Shown piece by piece: positions 1 through 9,460 of a stretch of 64,000 nt of DNA. Under the pieces are notes generated by a model. That model ran no database searches. It saw only the letters and a program-made list of their open reading frames with translations, and had not been told where the DNA came from. How positions within the stretch are numbered: position 1 is the stretch's first letter; every line of letters begins with the position of its first letter. A program made the translations under genes and the position numbers. Source of the DNA: Achromobacter aegrifaciens (lineage in GTDB: Bacteria; Pseudomonadota; Gammaproteobacteria; Burkholderiales; Burkholderiaceae_B); NCBI RefSeq assembly GCF_902859735.1, contig NZ_CADIJY010000006.1, positions 124,001-188,000 of the forward strand, read 5' to 3'.

Positions 1-1065
1 AATCTCCGGATTCAGTACCGAATAGGCGCCCGCCGAACCGCAGCACAAGTGCTTGTCGGCGAACGGCTGCAACGCAAAACCCAGATCCGCCAGCAATTGT
101 TCCGACAGCGGCCGCAGGCCCTGCCAATGCTGCAGCGTGCATGGCGGATGGAATGCCGCGCGCGTGCCCGCAGGCAGCCGCGCGCGCAATTGCGCCGCAT
201 GCGGCGCGACGATCTCGGCCACATCCTTCACCAGCGCCACGATGTCCGCGGCCTTTTGCGCGTAGGCCGGATCGTGCCGCAGGTGATGCGCATACTCCTT
301 GACCATGGCGCCGCAGCCCGACGCGTTCATCACGATGGCCTCGACCTTGCCATCCTGCAGCAGCGGCCACCAGGCATCGACGTTGGCGCGCATCTGCACC
401 AAGGCCTCTTCCTGCGCGTCCAGGTGGAAACTGGCCGCGCCGCAACAGCCGGCGCCGGGCGCGATGCGCGCGCCTATGCCCACCGCGTCCAGCACGCGGA
501 TGGTGGCCGCATCGATGGTTGGCATCATGGCGGGCTGCACGCATCCCGCCAGCATCAGCACCTGCCGCGCATGGCCCGCCACCTGCGGCAGCGGCCCCGC
601 CGCGCGGCGTTCCGGCACCTTGCGCTTGAGCGCCTCCGGCAGCATGCCGCGCACCGCCTGCCCCAGCCGCATCGCGGGCGCGAACAGCGGCGACAGCATG
701 GTCTTGCGCAACAAGCTGCGTTTGGTCTTGTCGGCCCAGCTGCGCGGCACGCGCTCTTCCACGATCTTGCGGCCGATATCCACCAGATGGCCATACTGGA
801 CGCCGGACGGACAAGTGGTTTCGCAATTGCGGCAAGTCAGGCAGCGGTCCAGGTGCTGCTGCGTGGACTGCGTGGGCTCGGCGCCCTCCAACACTTGCTT
901 GATCAGATAAATGCGCCCACGCGGGCTGTCCAGCTCGTCGCCCAGCACCTGATACGTCGGACAGGTAGCGGTGCAGAAACCGCAGTGCACGCACCGCCGC
1001 AGGATGGCGTCGGCCTCCTTGCCCAGATCGGTATCGCGTGCCCAGGATGCAAGATTGGTTTGCAT
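1..1065 (-). CDS. glcF: glycolate oxidase iron-sulfur subunit GlcF (C-terminus outside window)
   Basis: GlcF is the 4Fe-4S subunit of membrane-associated glycolate oxidase, which passes electrons from the GlcD flavin to the respiratory chain while glycolate is oxidised to glyoxylate. The frame is open from an ATG at 1065 to base 1, giving 355 codons; the family is usually about 400 residues, so the end lies outside. Two ferredoxin-type cysteine clusters are visible: C25-x2-C28-x2-C31-x3-C35-P, and a second reading CLTCRNCETTCP near residues 75-90. A CCG motif (HLCCGSAGAYSVLNPE) closes the visible part. It is the last visible gene of glcDEF, starting 6 bases after the glcE stop. Confidence 0.95.
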   Translation of the reverse strand, partial: MQTNLASWARDTDLGKEADAILRRCVHCGFCTATCPTYQVLGDELDSPRGRIYLIKQVLEGAEPTQSTQQHLDRCLTCRNCETTCPSGVQYGHLVDIGRKIVEERVPRSWADKTKRSLLRKTMLSPLFAPAMRLGQAVRGMLPEALKRKVPERRAAGPLPQVAGHARQVLMLAGCVQPAMMPTIDAATIRVLDAVGIGARIAPGAGCCGAASFHLDAQEEALVQMRANVDAWWPLLQDGKVEAIVMNASGCGAMVKEYAHHLRHDPAYAQKAADIVALVKDVAEIVAPHAAQLRARLPAGTRAAFHPPCTLQHWQGLRPLSEQLLADLGFALQPFADKHLCCGSAGAYSVLNPEI

Positions 1066-1071
1066 GATGCC

Positions 1072-2178
1072 CTATAGATCCAGGACCAGGCGGCCGGGAT
1101 TGAACAGGCCGGCCGGATCGAGCTCTTGTTTGAGGCGGCGCGTGATCGAGGCGATCCCGGGCGCCAGCGGATGGAATACGCCGTCGGCAGGCGGCTTGCC
1201 CTGCCCGGTGCGGAACAGCGTGGCGTGGCCGCCCAGCCGCTCTGCGGTCTCGCGCAGCGCGGCGGCGTCTTGCTCGCCCGACAGCCAGCGCTGGCCTCCG
1301 CCCCATTCCAGCAAGGTCGGCCCCAGCGCCAACGCGGCGGCGGTGGGCGGCAACGCCAGGCGCCACAAGGGCCGGCCCGGCGCGAAGAAGGAATGCGTCT
1401 GCTCGCGCAGCGACCGCCACCAGGCCTGCGCGGCCTCGGGCGCCATCGGCGCGCCGCCTATCAGTTGGCGGGCGCTGGCGATCGCGGGCGGCGCGCCCGA
1501 CAGGCGCACGGCCATCTGGCCTTCGGCGCCCGCCTCGTCACCGCTCCAGCTGGTGGCCGAGATCGGCAACGGCTTGCCGCGCCACAGGGCGAAGCTGGCC
1601 AAGGCCTGCGCCTGCGTCGCGGGCAACGCCAGGGTGATCTCTTCCATCGGCCGCGGCACGACCTTGAGGGAGACTTCGAGTATGGCGCCGAAGATGCCAT
1701 GCGAACCGGCCAACAGGCGCGACACGTCATAGCCCGCCACGTTCTTCATGACCTCGCCGCCAAACGAGAGGATGCGGCCTTCCGAATCCAGCAGTTGCGC
1801 GCCCAGGACAAAATCCTTGAGCGCGCCGGCGCTCATGCGGCGCGGGCCTGACAGCCCCGCCGCGACACATCCGCCCACCGTGGCGGACGCCGAGAAATGC
1901 GGCGGCTCGAAGGCCAGCATCTGTCCGTTCTCGGCCAGCGCGGCTTCAAGTTCGGCGAGCGGCGTACCCGCGCGCACCGTCACCACCAGCTCCGACGGGT
2001 GGTAGCTGACGATGCCGCGATAGGGAGTCATGTCCAGCAGGCAGTGGCCGTCCTGCGGCGTCACCGGGCGGTAATTGCCATAGAACGCCTTGCTGCCCCC
2101 GCCCATCACAAACAGGGGTTTGTGGCCGGCACGGGCCGTCATGACCTGGTCGCACAATTCCGACAGGACGAAATCCAT
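1072..2178 (-). CDS. glcE: glycolate oxidase FAD-binding subunit GlcE
   Basis: GlcE is the second, smaller flavin-fold subunit of glycolate oxidase. The 368 residues form an FAD_binding_4 (PCMH-type) domain: an N-terminal MGGGSK loop near residue 25, a central ATVGGCVAAGLSGPRR segment near residue 103, and GGEVMKNVAGYDVSRLLAGS near residue 140, the usual isoalloxazine-binding stretch. E. coli GlcE is about 350 residues, so this is full length. It lies 11 bases downstream of glcD and 6 bases upstream of glcF, so the three genes are almost certainly one transcript. Confidence 0.95.
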   Translation of the reverse strand: MDFVLSELCDQVMTARAGHKPLFVMGGGSKAFYGNYRPVTPQDGHCLLDMTPYRGIVSYHPSELVVTVRAGTPLAELEAALAENGQMLAFEPPHFSASATVGGCVAAGLSGPRRMSAGALKDFVLGAQLLDSEGRILSFGGEVMKNVAGYDVSRLLAGSHGIFGAILEVSLKVVPRPMEEITLALPATQAQALASFALWRGKPLPISATSWSGDEAGAEGQMAVRLSGAPPAIASARQLIGGAPMAPEAAQAWWRSLREQTHSFFAPGRPLWRLALPPTAAALALGPTLLEWGGGQRWLSGEQDAAALRETAERLGGHATLFRTGQGKPPADGVFHPLAPGIASITRRLKQELDPAGLFNPGRLVLDL

Positions 2179-2189
2179 AAGGACAGGTC

Positions 2190-3689
2190 CTAGAAACGGG
2201 CGAGATCGGGGAAGCGCAACTCTCCCGCGTGGACGTGCATCTTGCCGTATTCGGCGCAGCGGGCCAGCGTAGGGATGACTTTTTCAGGATTGAGCAGGCA
2301 GGGCGGATCGAAGGCCCGCTTGACCGCCAGGAACGCGTCGAGTTCTTCGCGAGAGAATTGCACGCACATTTGATTTATTTTCTCCATACCCACACCGTGC
2401 TCTCCGGTCACGGTCCCTCCTACCTGCACGCACAGCTCGAGTATGGCGGCGCCGAATTTCTCGGCGCGCTCCACCTCGTCCGGCTTGTTTGAATCGAACA
2501 GGATCAACGGGTGCAGGTTGCCGTCGCCTGCGTGAAAGACGTTGGCGCAGCGCAGGCTGAATTCGTCTTCCATCTGTTCGATGGCGCCCAGCACGCGCGC
2601 CAGATGGCGGCGCGGTATCGTGCCGTCCATGCAATAGTAATCGGGCGATACGCGCCCCGCGGCCGGGAAGGCATTCTTGCGGCCGGCCCAGAACTTCAGG
2701 CGTTCGGCCTCTGATGACGAGACCTGGCAGCGCGTGGCTCCGGCCTCGCGGAACACGGCCTCCATGCGCGCGATCTCGTGCTCCACTTCTTCAGGCGTGC
2801 CGTCGGATTCGCACAGCAGGATGGCTTGCGCATCCATGTCGTAGCCGGCGCGCACAAAGGGTTCGACCATGTGGGTCGCGCGGCGGTCCATCATCTCCAG
2901 ACCCGCGGGTATCATGCCGGCCGCGATCACCTGCGTGACCGCATTGCCCGCTGCTTCCACGCTGGAAAAACTGGCCATGACGACCTGCGCGCAGGCCGGC
3001 TTGGGAATGAGCTTGACCGTCACTTCCGTGACCACGCCCAGCATGCCTTCCGAACCGATGAAGACGGACAGCAAGTCCAGGCCCGGCGCATCGGGCGCTT
3101 CGGAACCCAGTTCAACCACATCGCCATCGATCGTCACGACCCGCACGCGCAGCACGTTGTGCACGGTCAGTCCGTACTTCAGGCAATGCACGCCGCCGGA
3201 ATTCTCCGCCACGTTGCCGCCGATGGAACAGGCTATCTGGCTGGAAGGATCAGGCGCGTAATACAGCCCGTAAGGCGCGGCCGCCTCCGAGATCGCCAGA
3301 TTGCGTACGCCCGGCTGCACGATGGCCGTGGCGCTGGCCAGGTCTATGTGCTTGATGCGATTGAATTTGGACAAGCCGAGCAACACGCCGCGGCTATGCG
3401 GCATGGCGCCGCCGGACAAGCCGGTGCCGGCGCCGCGCGCGACCACGGGCGCATTCAGGCGTTTGCAGATGCGCATGACGGCCTGCACCTGCTCTTCCGT
3501 TTCTGGAAGGGCGACGACCGCAGGCAGCGCGCGATACAGGGAAAGGCCGTCGCACTCGTAGGGACGCGTATCTTCTTCGCGGAACAACACGCAGTGCGCG
3601 GGCAACACGGCCGACAACGCCTCGATGAGCTGCTGCAAGGAATAAGGCGCCTGCACTTGTGCCAGGCCGGTTTCGACCAATGAATTCAT
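2190..3689 (-). CDS. glcD: glycolate oxidase catalytic subunit GlcD
   Basis: GlcD is the FAD-linked catalytic subunit converting glycolate (and D-lactate) to the oxo acid. An upstream in-frame ATG exists at 3941, but that extension crosses the terminator of the next gene and is not family-like. The start at 3689 (MNSLVETGLAQVQAPYS) gives 499 residues, the E. coli length. Visible landmarks are VVARGAGTGLSGGAMPHSRG (FAD pyrophosphate loop), GGNVAENSGGVHCLKYG, FIGSEGMLGVVTEVTVKLIP, the FAD-oxidase C-terminal GDGNLHP and GEHGVG motifs, and a C-terminus ending KMHVHAGELRFPDLARF, typical of GlcD. It is the first gene of glcDEF. Confidence 0.95.
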   Translation of the reverse strand: MNSLVETGLAQVQAPYSLQQLIEALSAVLPAHCVLFREEDTRPYECDGLSLYRALPAVVALPETEEQVQAVMRICKRLNAPVVARGAGTGLSGGAMPHSRGVLLGLSKFNRIKHIDLASATAIVQPGVRNLAISEAAAPYGLYYAPDPSSQIACSIGGNVAENSGGVHCLKYGLTVHNVLRVRVVTIDGDVVELGSEAPDAPGLDLLSVFIGSEGMLGVVTEVTVKLIPKPACAQVVMASFSSVEAAGNAVTQVIAAGMIPAGLEMMDRRATHMVEPFVRAGYDMDAQAILLCESDGTPEEVEHEIARMEAVFREAGATRCQVSSSEAERLKFWAGRKNAFPAAGRVSPDYYCMDGTIPRRHLARVLGAIEQMEDEFSLRCANVFHAGDGNLHPLILFDSNKPDEVERAEKFGAAILELCVQVGGTVTGEHGVGMEKINQMCVQFSREELDAFLAVKRAFDPPCLLNPEKVIPTLARCAEYGKMHVHAGELRFPDLARF

Positions 3690-3837
3690 GAGCGCAACAA
3701 TAGCGCGAGCGCCCGTCACTAGCAGACCGGGATTTACCCGCATCCGTGCACCTATGGCACGCCAGATAAGTAACCAGCCGTAATCGCCTGCCGCACCGCG
3801 AAAGCCGCCCTCCTCGTTCGCGCCTGAGGACGGCAAG

Positions 3838-3863
3838 AAAAAAGCCGACGGCGCGCCGTCGGC
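3838..3863 (-). terminator. intrinsic terminator after the lactate dehydrogenase gene
   Basis: On the minus strand a perfect GC-rich palindrome (arms GCCGACGGCG/CGCCGTCGGC, 3844-3863) is followed by six T residues. It lies 31 bases past the stop of the gene at 3895-5304 and separates that gene from glcDEF. The rest of 3690-3894 shows no gene. Confidence 0.9.
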
Positions 3864-3894
3864 TTCGGATATCGGCTGCGCTGCCGAAGCAGGC

Positions 3895-5304
3895 TTACCA
3901 GGACACGATCTTGCCAGGATTGAGAATGTTGTTCGGATCAAACGCGTGCTTCAGGCTGCGCATCAGATCCAGGGCGTCCTCGCCATGCTCTTCGGCCATG
4001 AACTGCATCTTGTGCAGGCCCACGCCGTGCTCGCCCGTGCAGGTGCCGTCGGCGGCGATCGCGCGGCGCACCAGGTTGTGGTTGATGGTTTCGGATTCTT
4101 CCCATTCCTTGGCGCTGTCCGCATCGAGCAGCATCAGCACATGGAAGTTGCCGTCGCCAACGTGGCCCACGATCGTGTAGGGGAAGCTTGCGCGGTCGAG
4201 TTCTTCGACCGTGTCGCGCACGCAATCGGCCAGGCGCGAGATCGGCACGCAGACGTCGGTAGTGCTGGCGCGGCAGCCGGGGCGCAGTTGCAGGCCGGCG
4301 AAGTAGGCATTGTGGCGCGCGGTCCACAGGCGACTGCGGTCTTCGGGACGCTCTGCCCATTCGAAGTCCATGCCGCCATGGTCTGCCGTGATCGCTTGCA
4401 CGGTTTCGGCTTGCTCCTGCACGCCGGCGGGACTGCCGTGGAACTCGAACACCAGCAGCGGCGTTTCGCGCAGGGTCAGCTTGCTGTGCAGGTTCACCGC
4501 GCGCACGCTGGCCGCGTCCATGAACTCGACGCGCGCGACCGGCACTCCCATCTGGATGATTTCGATCACGCTCTGCACCGCCGAATCCAGCGTGGGGAAA
4601 TTGCAGACCGCGGCCGACACGGCTTCAGGCTGGGGATACAGGCGCACCGTCACTTCGGTGATGATGCCCAGGGTGCCTTCGCTGCCGACGAAGATGCGCG
4701 TCAGGTCATAGCCGGCCGAGGACTTGCGGGCGCGGCCCGCTGTGCGGATGATGCGCCCATCCGCCGTCACCACGGTCAACGACATGACGTTCTCGCGCAT
4801 GGTGCCGTAGCGCACGGCATTGGTGCCGGAAGCGCGCGTGGCCGCCATGCCGCCCAGGCTCGCGTCGGCGCCCGGATCGATCGGGAAGAACAGGCCGGTG
4901 TCGCGGATTTCCTCGTTGAGCTGCTTGCGCAGCACGCCTGCCTGCACGGTGGCGGTCAGATCCTCGGCGTTGACCGCCAACACCTTGTTCATCTGCGACA
5001 GGTCCAGGCTGATGCCCCCCTGGATCGCCAGAATATGGCCTTCGAGCGAAGAGCCGGCGCCATAGGGAATCAGCGGCACGCGATGCTCGTTGCACAGCTT
5101 GGCGATCTCGGCCACTTCTTCGGTCGTGTGCGCGAAGACCACGGCGTCCGGCGGCATGGCCGGATAGGGAGATTCATCGCGGCCATGATGGTCGCGCATG
5201 GCGGAGGATTCGGACAGGCGGTCGCCAAAGCGGGCGCGCAAGGCATCCAGACAAGCGGCCGGCACCGGGCGGCGCAACGATTCTGCGTGCAAGGGAGCGT
5301 TCAT
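3895..5304 (-). CDS. FAD-linked D-lactate dehydrogenase (cytochrome type), GlcD paralogue
   Basis: This 469-residue protein has the same vanillyl-alcohol-oxidase-type fold as GlcD: FAD_binding_4 domain in the first half (VPLIPYGAGSSLEGH; GGMAATRASGTNAVRYGT; IFVGSEGTLGIITEVTVRLY) and an FAD-oxidase C-terminal domain with VGHVGDGNFH and CTGEHGVGLHK. The overall pattern resembles the mitochondrial/bacterial LDHD (Dld1) group that oxidises D-lactate or other D-2-hydroxy acids and reduces a cytochrome or quinone. Substrate cannot be fixed from sequence. It is monocistronic, with its own terminator on the 3-prime side and 102 bases separating it from the DAHP synthase gene. Confidence 0.85.
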   Translation of the reverse strand: MNAPLHAESLRRPVPAACLDALRARFGDRLSESSAMRDHHGRDESPYPAMPPDAVVFAHTTEEVAEIAKLCNEHRVPLIPYGAGSSLEGHILAIQGGISLDLSQMNKVLAVNAEDLTATVQAGVLRKQLNEEIRDTGLFFPIDPGADASLGGMAATRASGTNAVRYGTMRENVMSLTVVTADGRIIRTAGRARKSSAGYDLTRIFVGSEGTLGIITEVTVRLYPQPEAVSAAVCNFPTLDSAVQSVIEIIQMGVPVARVEFMDAASVRAVNLHSKLTLRETPLLVFEFHGSPAGVQEQAETVQAITADHGGMDFEWAERPEDRSRLWTARHNAYFAGLQLRPGCRASTTDVCVPISRLADCVRDTVEELDRASFPYTIVGHVGDGNFHVLMLLDADSAKEWEESETINHNLVRRAIAADGTCTGEHGVGLHKMQFMAEEHGEDALDLMRSLKHAFDPNNILNPGKIVSW

Positions 5305-5406
5305 GGTCAGCGTGATCTCGGGTTCGTTAACCTGATTATTCTACGCCGCCGCGCGCACCGCGCCGCAAACCGCCAGGCCTTGGCGATCCGCGGCGCTGCC
5401 AGGGGC

Positions 5407-6480
5407 TTATTTGCCGGAAGTCAGGGCGACGCGGCGGCGTTCGCGCACGGCATGGGCCAGGCGTTCAAGCACGGCGACCGAGGCGTCCCAGTCGATGCAG
5501 CCGTCGGTGATGCTCTGGCCGTAGACCAGCGGCGTACCCGGCACCATGTCCTGGCGGCCGCCCAGCAGGTGGCTTTCAACCATGACGCCCACCAGGCGGC
5601 TGTCGCCCGCTTCCATCTGACGCGCCACGTCTTCGATGACCAACGGCTGGTTCTCGGGCTTCTTGCTGCTGTTGGCGTGGCTGGCGTCGATCATGATGCG
5701 CTGCGCCAGGCCTGCCTTGGACATGTCCTGGCAGGCCGCCTCGATGCTGGCCGCATCGTAGTTCGGCGTCTTGCCGCCGCGCAGGATGACGTGGCAGTCC
5801 TCGTTGCCGGCCGTCGACACGATGGCGGAATGCCCGCCCTTGGTCACCGACAGGAAATGGTGCGGCTGCGACGCCGCCTTGATCGCGTCGACCGCGATCT
5901 TCACATTGCCGTCGGTGCCGTTCTTGAACCCCACCGGACACGACAGTCCCGATGCCAGCTCGCGATGCACCTGGCTTTCCGTCGTCCGAGCCCCGATCGC
6001 CCCCCAGGAGACCAGATCCGCGATGTATTGCGGCGTAATCATGTCCAGGAACTCGCAACCCGCCGGCAGTCCCATGCTGTTGATGTCCAGCAGCAGTTCA
6101 CGGGCGACGCGCACGCCCTTGTTGATGTCGAAGCTGCCGTCCAGGTCCGGATCGTTGATCAGGCCCTTCCAGCCCACGGTGGTGCGTGGCTTCTCGAAGT
6201 ACACGCGCATCACGATTTCCAGGTCGGCGCTCAGCCGGTCGCGCACGGGCTTCAGGCGCTTCGCATATTCGATAGCCGCGCGGGTGTCATGGATGGAGCA
6301 AGGGCCGATCACGACGATCATCCGGTCATCCATGCCGTGCAGGATGCGGTGCATCCCCTGGCGGGCGGCGAACACGGTGTCGGACGCCTCCTTGGTGCAG
6401 GCGAACTCGCGCATGACATGCGCGGGCGGGTTCAGCTCTTTGATTTCTCGAATGCGAAGGTCATCGGTATTGTGTGACAC
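5407..6480 (-). CDS. aroG: 3-deoxy-D-arabino-heptulosonate-7-phosphate (DAHP) synthase, type I
   Basis: Catalyses the first shikimate-pathway step, condensing phosphoenolpyruvate with erythrose 4-phosphate. Motifs of the AroF/G/H family are clear: VIGPCSIHD, EKPRTTVGWKGLINDP, GARTTESQVHRELASGLS and GFKNGTDGNVKIAVDA. An in-frame ATG at 6594 would start inside the preceding terminator. The likely start is GTG at 6480 (protein MSHNTDDLRIREIKEL), with an AGGAG ribosome site 7 bases upstream, giving 357 residues; E. coli isoenzymes are 348-356. Which amino acid inhibits it cannot be told, so the isoenzyme letter is nominal. It follows tldD across a terminator. Confidence 0.93.
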   Translation of the reverse strand: MSHNTDDLRIREIKELNPPAHVMREFACTKEASDTVFAARQGMHRILHGMDDRMIVVIGPCSIHDTRAAIEYAKRLKPVRDRLSADLEIVMRVYFEKPRTTVGWKGLINDPDLDGSFDINKGVRVARELLLDINSMGLPAGCEFLDMITPQYIADLVSWGAIGARTTESQVHRELASGLSCPVGFKNGTDGNVKIAVDAIKAASQPHHFLSVTKGGHSAIVSTAGNEDCHVILRGGKTPNYDAASIEAACQDMSKAGLAQRIMIDASHANSSKKPENQPLVIEDVARQMEAGDSRLVGVMVESHLLGGRQDMVPGTPLVYGQSITDGCIDWDASVAVLERLAHAVRERRRVALTSGK

Positions 6481-6544
6481 GGTACTGCTCCTGGGTTGCC
6501 CGCCGCGGGGATGTTCCCGAGATGGTTTCCTCAACTGGCGGCGC

Positions 6545-6577
6545 AAAAAAAGCCGCCAGTTCGCTGGCGGCTTTTTT
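6545..6577 (-). terminator. intrinsic terminator (bidirectional form) between tldD and the DAHP synthase gene
   Basis: An 8-bp perfect stem (GCCGCCAG/CTGGCGGC) with a four-base loop, flanked by A7 and T6, so it can work in both directions. On the minus strand it ends tldD transcription 155 bases past the stop and lies just upstream of the DAHP synthase ribosome site. Confidence 0.9.
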
Positions 6578-6731
6578 GGGGGGATTCTTTCCAAACTTCA
6601 GATTGAGCGCGTCCCTTCCTCCGCCAGCGGCTTCAGAAAACCATAAAAATAAAAATAAAAAGCGGGGGACGCGAATTTCATGGGGATTGACTCTAGCACA
6701 ATTTTTTCGAGCCGTCATCCGTGTTTTTGAG

Positions 6732-8192
6732 TCAGGCGGTGCCGCCGACGGTCAGGCCTTCCATGCGGACCGTGGGCATGCCCACGCCCACGGGCACGCT
6801 CTGGCCATCCTTGCCGCAAGTGCCCACGCCGGAATCCAGCTGCAGGTCGTTGCCGATCATGGTGACGCGGTTCATGGCGTCCGGACCGTTGCCGATCAGG
6901 GTGGCGCCCTTGACCGGATAGGTCACCTTGCCGTTTTCGATCATGTAGGCTTCGGACGCCGAGAACACGAACTTGCCGTTGGTGATGTCGACCTGGCCGC
7001 CGCCGAAGTTGACCGCGTACAAGCCGCGCTTGACGGAAGACACGATTTCCTCGGCCGGTTTGTCGCCCGCCAGCATGTAGGTATTGGTCATGCGCGGCAT
7101 GGGCAGATGCGCGAACGATTCGCGGCGGCCGTTACCGGTGGCGGCGGTCTTCATGAGGCGCGCGTTCAGCGTGTCCTGCATGTAGCCGCGCAGGATACCG
7201 TCCTCGATCAGCACGTTGCGCTGGGTGGCATTGCCTTCGTCGTCGATATTGAGCGAGCCGCGGCGATCCGGGATCGTGCCGTCGTCGACCACGGTCACGC
7301 CCTTGGAGGCCACGCGCTCACCGATGCGGCCGGAGAACACGCTGGAGCCCTTGCGGTTGAAGTCGCCTTCCAGCCCGTGGCCGACGGCCTCGTGCAGCAG
7401 AATGCCGGGCCAGCCCGAACCCAGCACGACGGTCATTTCACCCGCTGGCGCCGGGCGCGCTTCCAGGTTCACCATGGCCTCGTGCACCGCGCGCTCGACA
7501 TAACCCTGCAGCATTTCGTCCGTGAAATAGGCCAGGCCCAGGCGGCCGCCGCCGCCCGCGTGACCCATTTCGCGGCGCCCATTGCGTTCGGCAATGACAG
7601 TCAGCGACAGGCGCACCAGCGGACGCACGTCGGCGGCCAGGCGGCCGTCGCTGCCGGCCACCAGCACCACGTCATATTCGGCGCCCAGCCCCGCCATGAC
7701 CTGGATCACGTGCGGATCGCGCGCGCGCGCCATGCGCTCCACGCGTTCCAGCAGCGCGACCTTCTCGGGAGCGCTCAAGGTGGCAACCGGATCGATATCG
7801 GCATACAGGCTGCGGCCGATCTCGGCTTCGACCTGCGCCGCCACCTTTACCTTGCCAGCGCCGCGGCGCGCAATGCCGCGAACCGCGTGCGCGGACGACA
7901 ACAGCGCTTCGGGCGACAGCGAATCCGAATAGGCGAAGGCGGTTTTCTCGCCGCTCACGGCGCGTACCCCGACACCCTGGCTGATCGAAAAACTGCCGGT
8001 CTTGACGATGCCCTCTTCCAGGCTCCAGCCCTCGCTGCGCGTGTACTGGAAATACAGATCGGCGTAGTCGACCTTGTGCGTGAAGATCTCACCCAGCGCG
8101 CGCGCCATGTCCGCCTCGGTCAGGCCCCAGGGGTCGAGCAGCAGAGATTTGGCGGTGGCGAGGGAAGCAATGGCGGGATCGATGATTTTCAT
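6732..8192 (-). CDS. tldD: metalloprotease TldD
   Basis: TldD pairs with TldE/PmbA to form a heterodimeric zinc protease that degrades unfolded peptides and processes ribosomal peptides such as microcin B17. The 486 residues match the E. coli length of 481. The zinc-binding motif HExxxH is visible as [13 protein letters not shown] with the first His at about residue 267, and the C-terminal half has the [19 protein letters not shown] segment typical of the family. The start ATG at 8192 gives [19 protein letters not shown]. No pmbA homologue lies in the window; the partner is usually encoded elsewhere. Confidence 0.95.
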   Translation of the reverse strand: MKIIDPAIASLATAKSLLLDPWGLTEADMARALGEIFTHKVDYADLYFQYTRSEGWSLEEGIVKTGSFSISQGVGVRAVSGEKTAFAYSDSLSPEALLSSAHAVRGIARRGAGKVKVAAQVEAEIGRSLYADIDPVATLSAPEKVALLERVERMARARDPHVIQVMAGLGAEYDVVLVAGSDGRLAADVRPLVRLSLTVIAERNGRREMGHAGGGGRLGLAYFTDEMLQGYVERAVHEAMVNLEARPAPAGEMTVVLGSGWPGILLHEAVGHGLEGDFNRKGSSVFSGRIGERVASKGVTVVDDGTIPDRRGSLNIDDEGNATQRNVLIEDGILRGYMQDTLNARLMKTAATGNGRRESFAHLPMPRMTNTYMLAGDKPAEEIVSSVKRGLYAVNFGGGQVDITNGKFVFSASEAYMIENGKVTYPVKGATLIGNGPDAMNRVTMIGNDLQLDSGVGTCGKDGQSVPVGVGMPTVRMEGLTVGGTA

Positions 8193-8988
8193 GGGGCTCT
8201 GTACAGGAGACGGCGGCGCGCTGGCGCGCGCTCGCGGTGATACTCGAGATCATATCGTAACGCTGGCGCGGCCCGGCGACATGGCGCCAGCCACGGATCT
8301 CCGGAAGGTACGCGTCGGCGGCCAAAAATACCGCGGGCATTATCTGCGGAGGTATGCATGGGGCCGGAATATTACATATCAAGTTGAATTGACGAGCTCA
8401 AACGATGTTCGATGCGCCCCTTTTTCCTGGTCGCCATGGAACATTTGCAGCCACCTGGCATATAGGCAAAGGGATTCAGACATCTCGGGCCAAACTCGTC
8501 ATACAACCTGACATCAAAATGAAATATGCCAAACAGCTCGCAGGGCTCGCAGCGCGAGGACCCCATCTGATCAGGTTGGACCAATATCAGACTGCTAGAC
8601 AATTCATTCGTTCCCGCCATCACGTCATCAGACTTCTGGGAACGCCTCGCACACCGCTTGCTCGAGGCAGGCGCCAAGCCTGGAAGCCCCGCATTTGCGC
8701 GCTTTGCGAGACAAATCGGGCAGATGCAAGGGCACGCGCGGCTATTCGTCCGCCTCGTGAACCAATACCCCTATTGTTTCAAGTTGTCCCAAATTCGAGA
8801 ATATCCTTCCCAATACTTGGCTCGTCGCGGGCACTCGCGCGCCTGAAAACGGTATCGGACTCTTTTGATACAAAGTAATTGCTTCAGAAACCAGGAAGTC
8901 AAGCCGTAACTTCTGTATTATGCGAGGCACAACAATTACACAATAACTTCGCCGGCGATTACAGCAGTTCCATAATCAGGAATAAACC
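8193..8988. other. 796-base lower-GC gap between tldD and the H-NS-like gene
   Basis: From about 8380 to 8985 base composition is visibly less GC-rich than the surroundings and no convincing gene with start signals is present. Two frames deserve mention. Plus frame 8571-8846 is open and reads like protein (…SSDFWERLAHRLLEAGAKP… to …YLARRGHSRA), but its only standard start codon is TTG at 8658, without a ribosome site. A minus frame at 8372-8677 is cysteine-containing but unlike any family I know. A TATTAT hexamer at 8926-8931 may be the -10 of the H-NS-like gene. The stretch may be regulatory AT-rich DNA or decayed coding sequence. Confidence 0.5.
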
Positions 8989-9372
8989 ATGGCCCGAGAA
9001 TCCTACGCAGCACTGCAAGCAAAGATCGAAAAGGAAATCAACAAGCTACAAAAGAAGGCTGAAGTCCTGCAAACCAAGCGTCGCAAGCCCGTGATCACGC
9101 AGATCATCACGTCGATGCGCGAGTACGACATCACGCCTGAAGAAATCGTCGCAGCCTATGGCGCCGGCAAACCCGCCCGCGCCGCCACCGGCGGCCGCCG
9201 CAAGGCTGGCGCCGCTGCCCGTCCGGCCAACGCCGCCAAACGCGCCGTTGCGCCCAAGTACCGCCATCCTCAAACAGGGGAAACGTGGAGCGGCCGTGGC
9301 AAGGCTCCCCGCTGGCTCGCCGCGGAAGAAGCCGCAGGCGCGACCCGCGACAGTTTTCTTATCAAAGAATAA
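8989..9372 (+). CDS. H-NS family nucleoid protein (BpH3-like)
   Basis: A 127-residue DNA-binding nucleoid protein of the betaproteobacterial H-NS branch. Residues 1-45 form a charged coiled coil for oligomerisation (SYAALQAKIEKEINKLQKKA). The middle (residues 58-85) is an Ala/Gly/Arg/Lys linker, and the C-terminus carries the H-NS DNA-binding core YRHPQTGETWSGRGKAPRWL at about residues 91-110. Such proteins silence AT-rich, often acquired, DNA. The promoter region upstream is itself AT-rich, which would allow autoregulation (inference). It ends in a strong terminator shared tail-to-tail with the next gene. Confidence 0.92.
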   Translation: MARESYAALQAKIEKEINKLQKKAEVLQTKRRKPVITQIITSMREYDITPEEIVAAYGAGKPARAATGGRRKAGAAARPANAAKRAVAPKYRHPQTGETWSGRGKAPRWLAAEEAAGATRDSFLIKE

Positions 9373-9391
9373 GAACCTATTCGCCAGTAAG

Positions 9392-9427
9392 AAAAAAATC
9401 GGCGCACCATTTTGGTGCGCCGATTTT
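9392..9427 (+). terminator. bidirectional intrinsic terminator
   Basis: A 15-bp perfect inverted repeat (arms 9395-9409 and 9413-9427) with A7 on its left side and T4 at its right end. It sits between convergent genes, ending the H-NS-like gene on plus and serving the DUF4136 lipoprotein gene on minus. Confidence 0.92.
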
Positions 9428-9460
9428 ATTTAAAGGCGGGACCGAAAAGCCACGCCGATT

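Noticed and set aside
3946-6477. An 843-codon plus-strand open frame
   Set aside because: It runs antisense across two well-supported genes (D-lactate dehydrogenase and DAHP synthase), is His/Arg/Ala-rich without any domain, and crosses their promoters. It is a GC-rich shadow frame.
8405-8878. A 157-codon plus-strand frame in the tldD/H-NS gap
   Set aside because: Composition changes along its length, no domain; a different frame in the same place looks more protein-like. Not enough to call.
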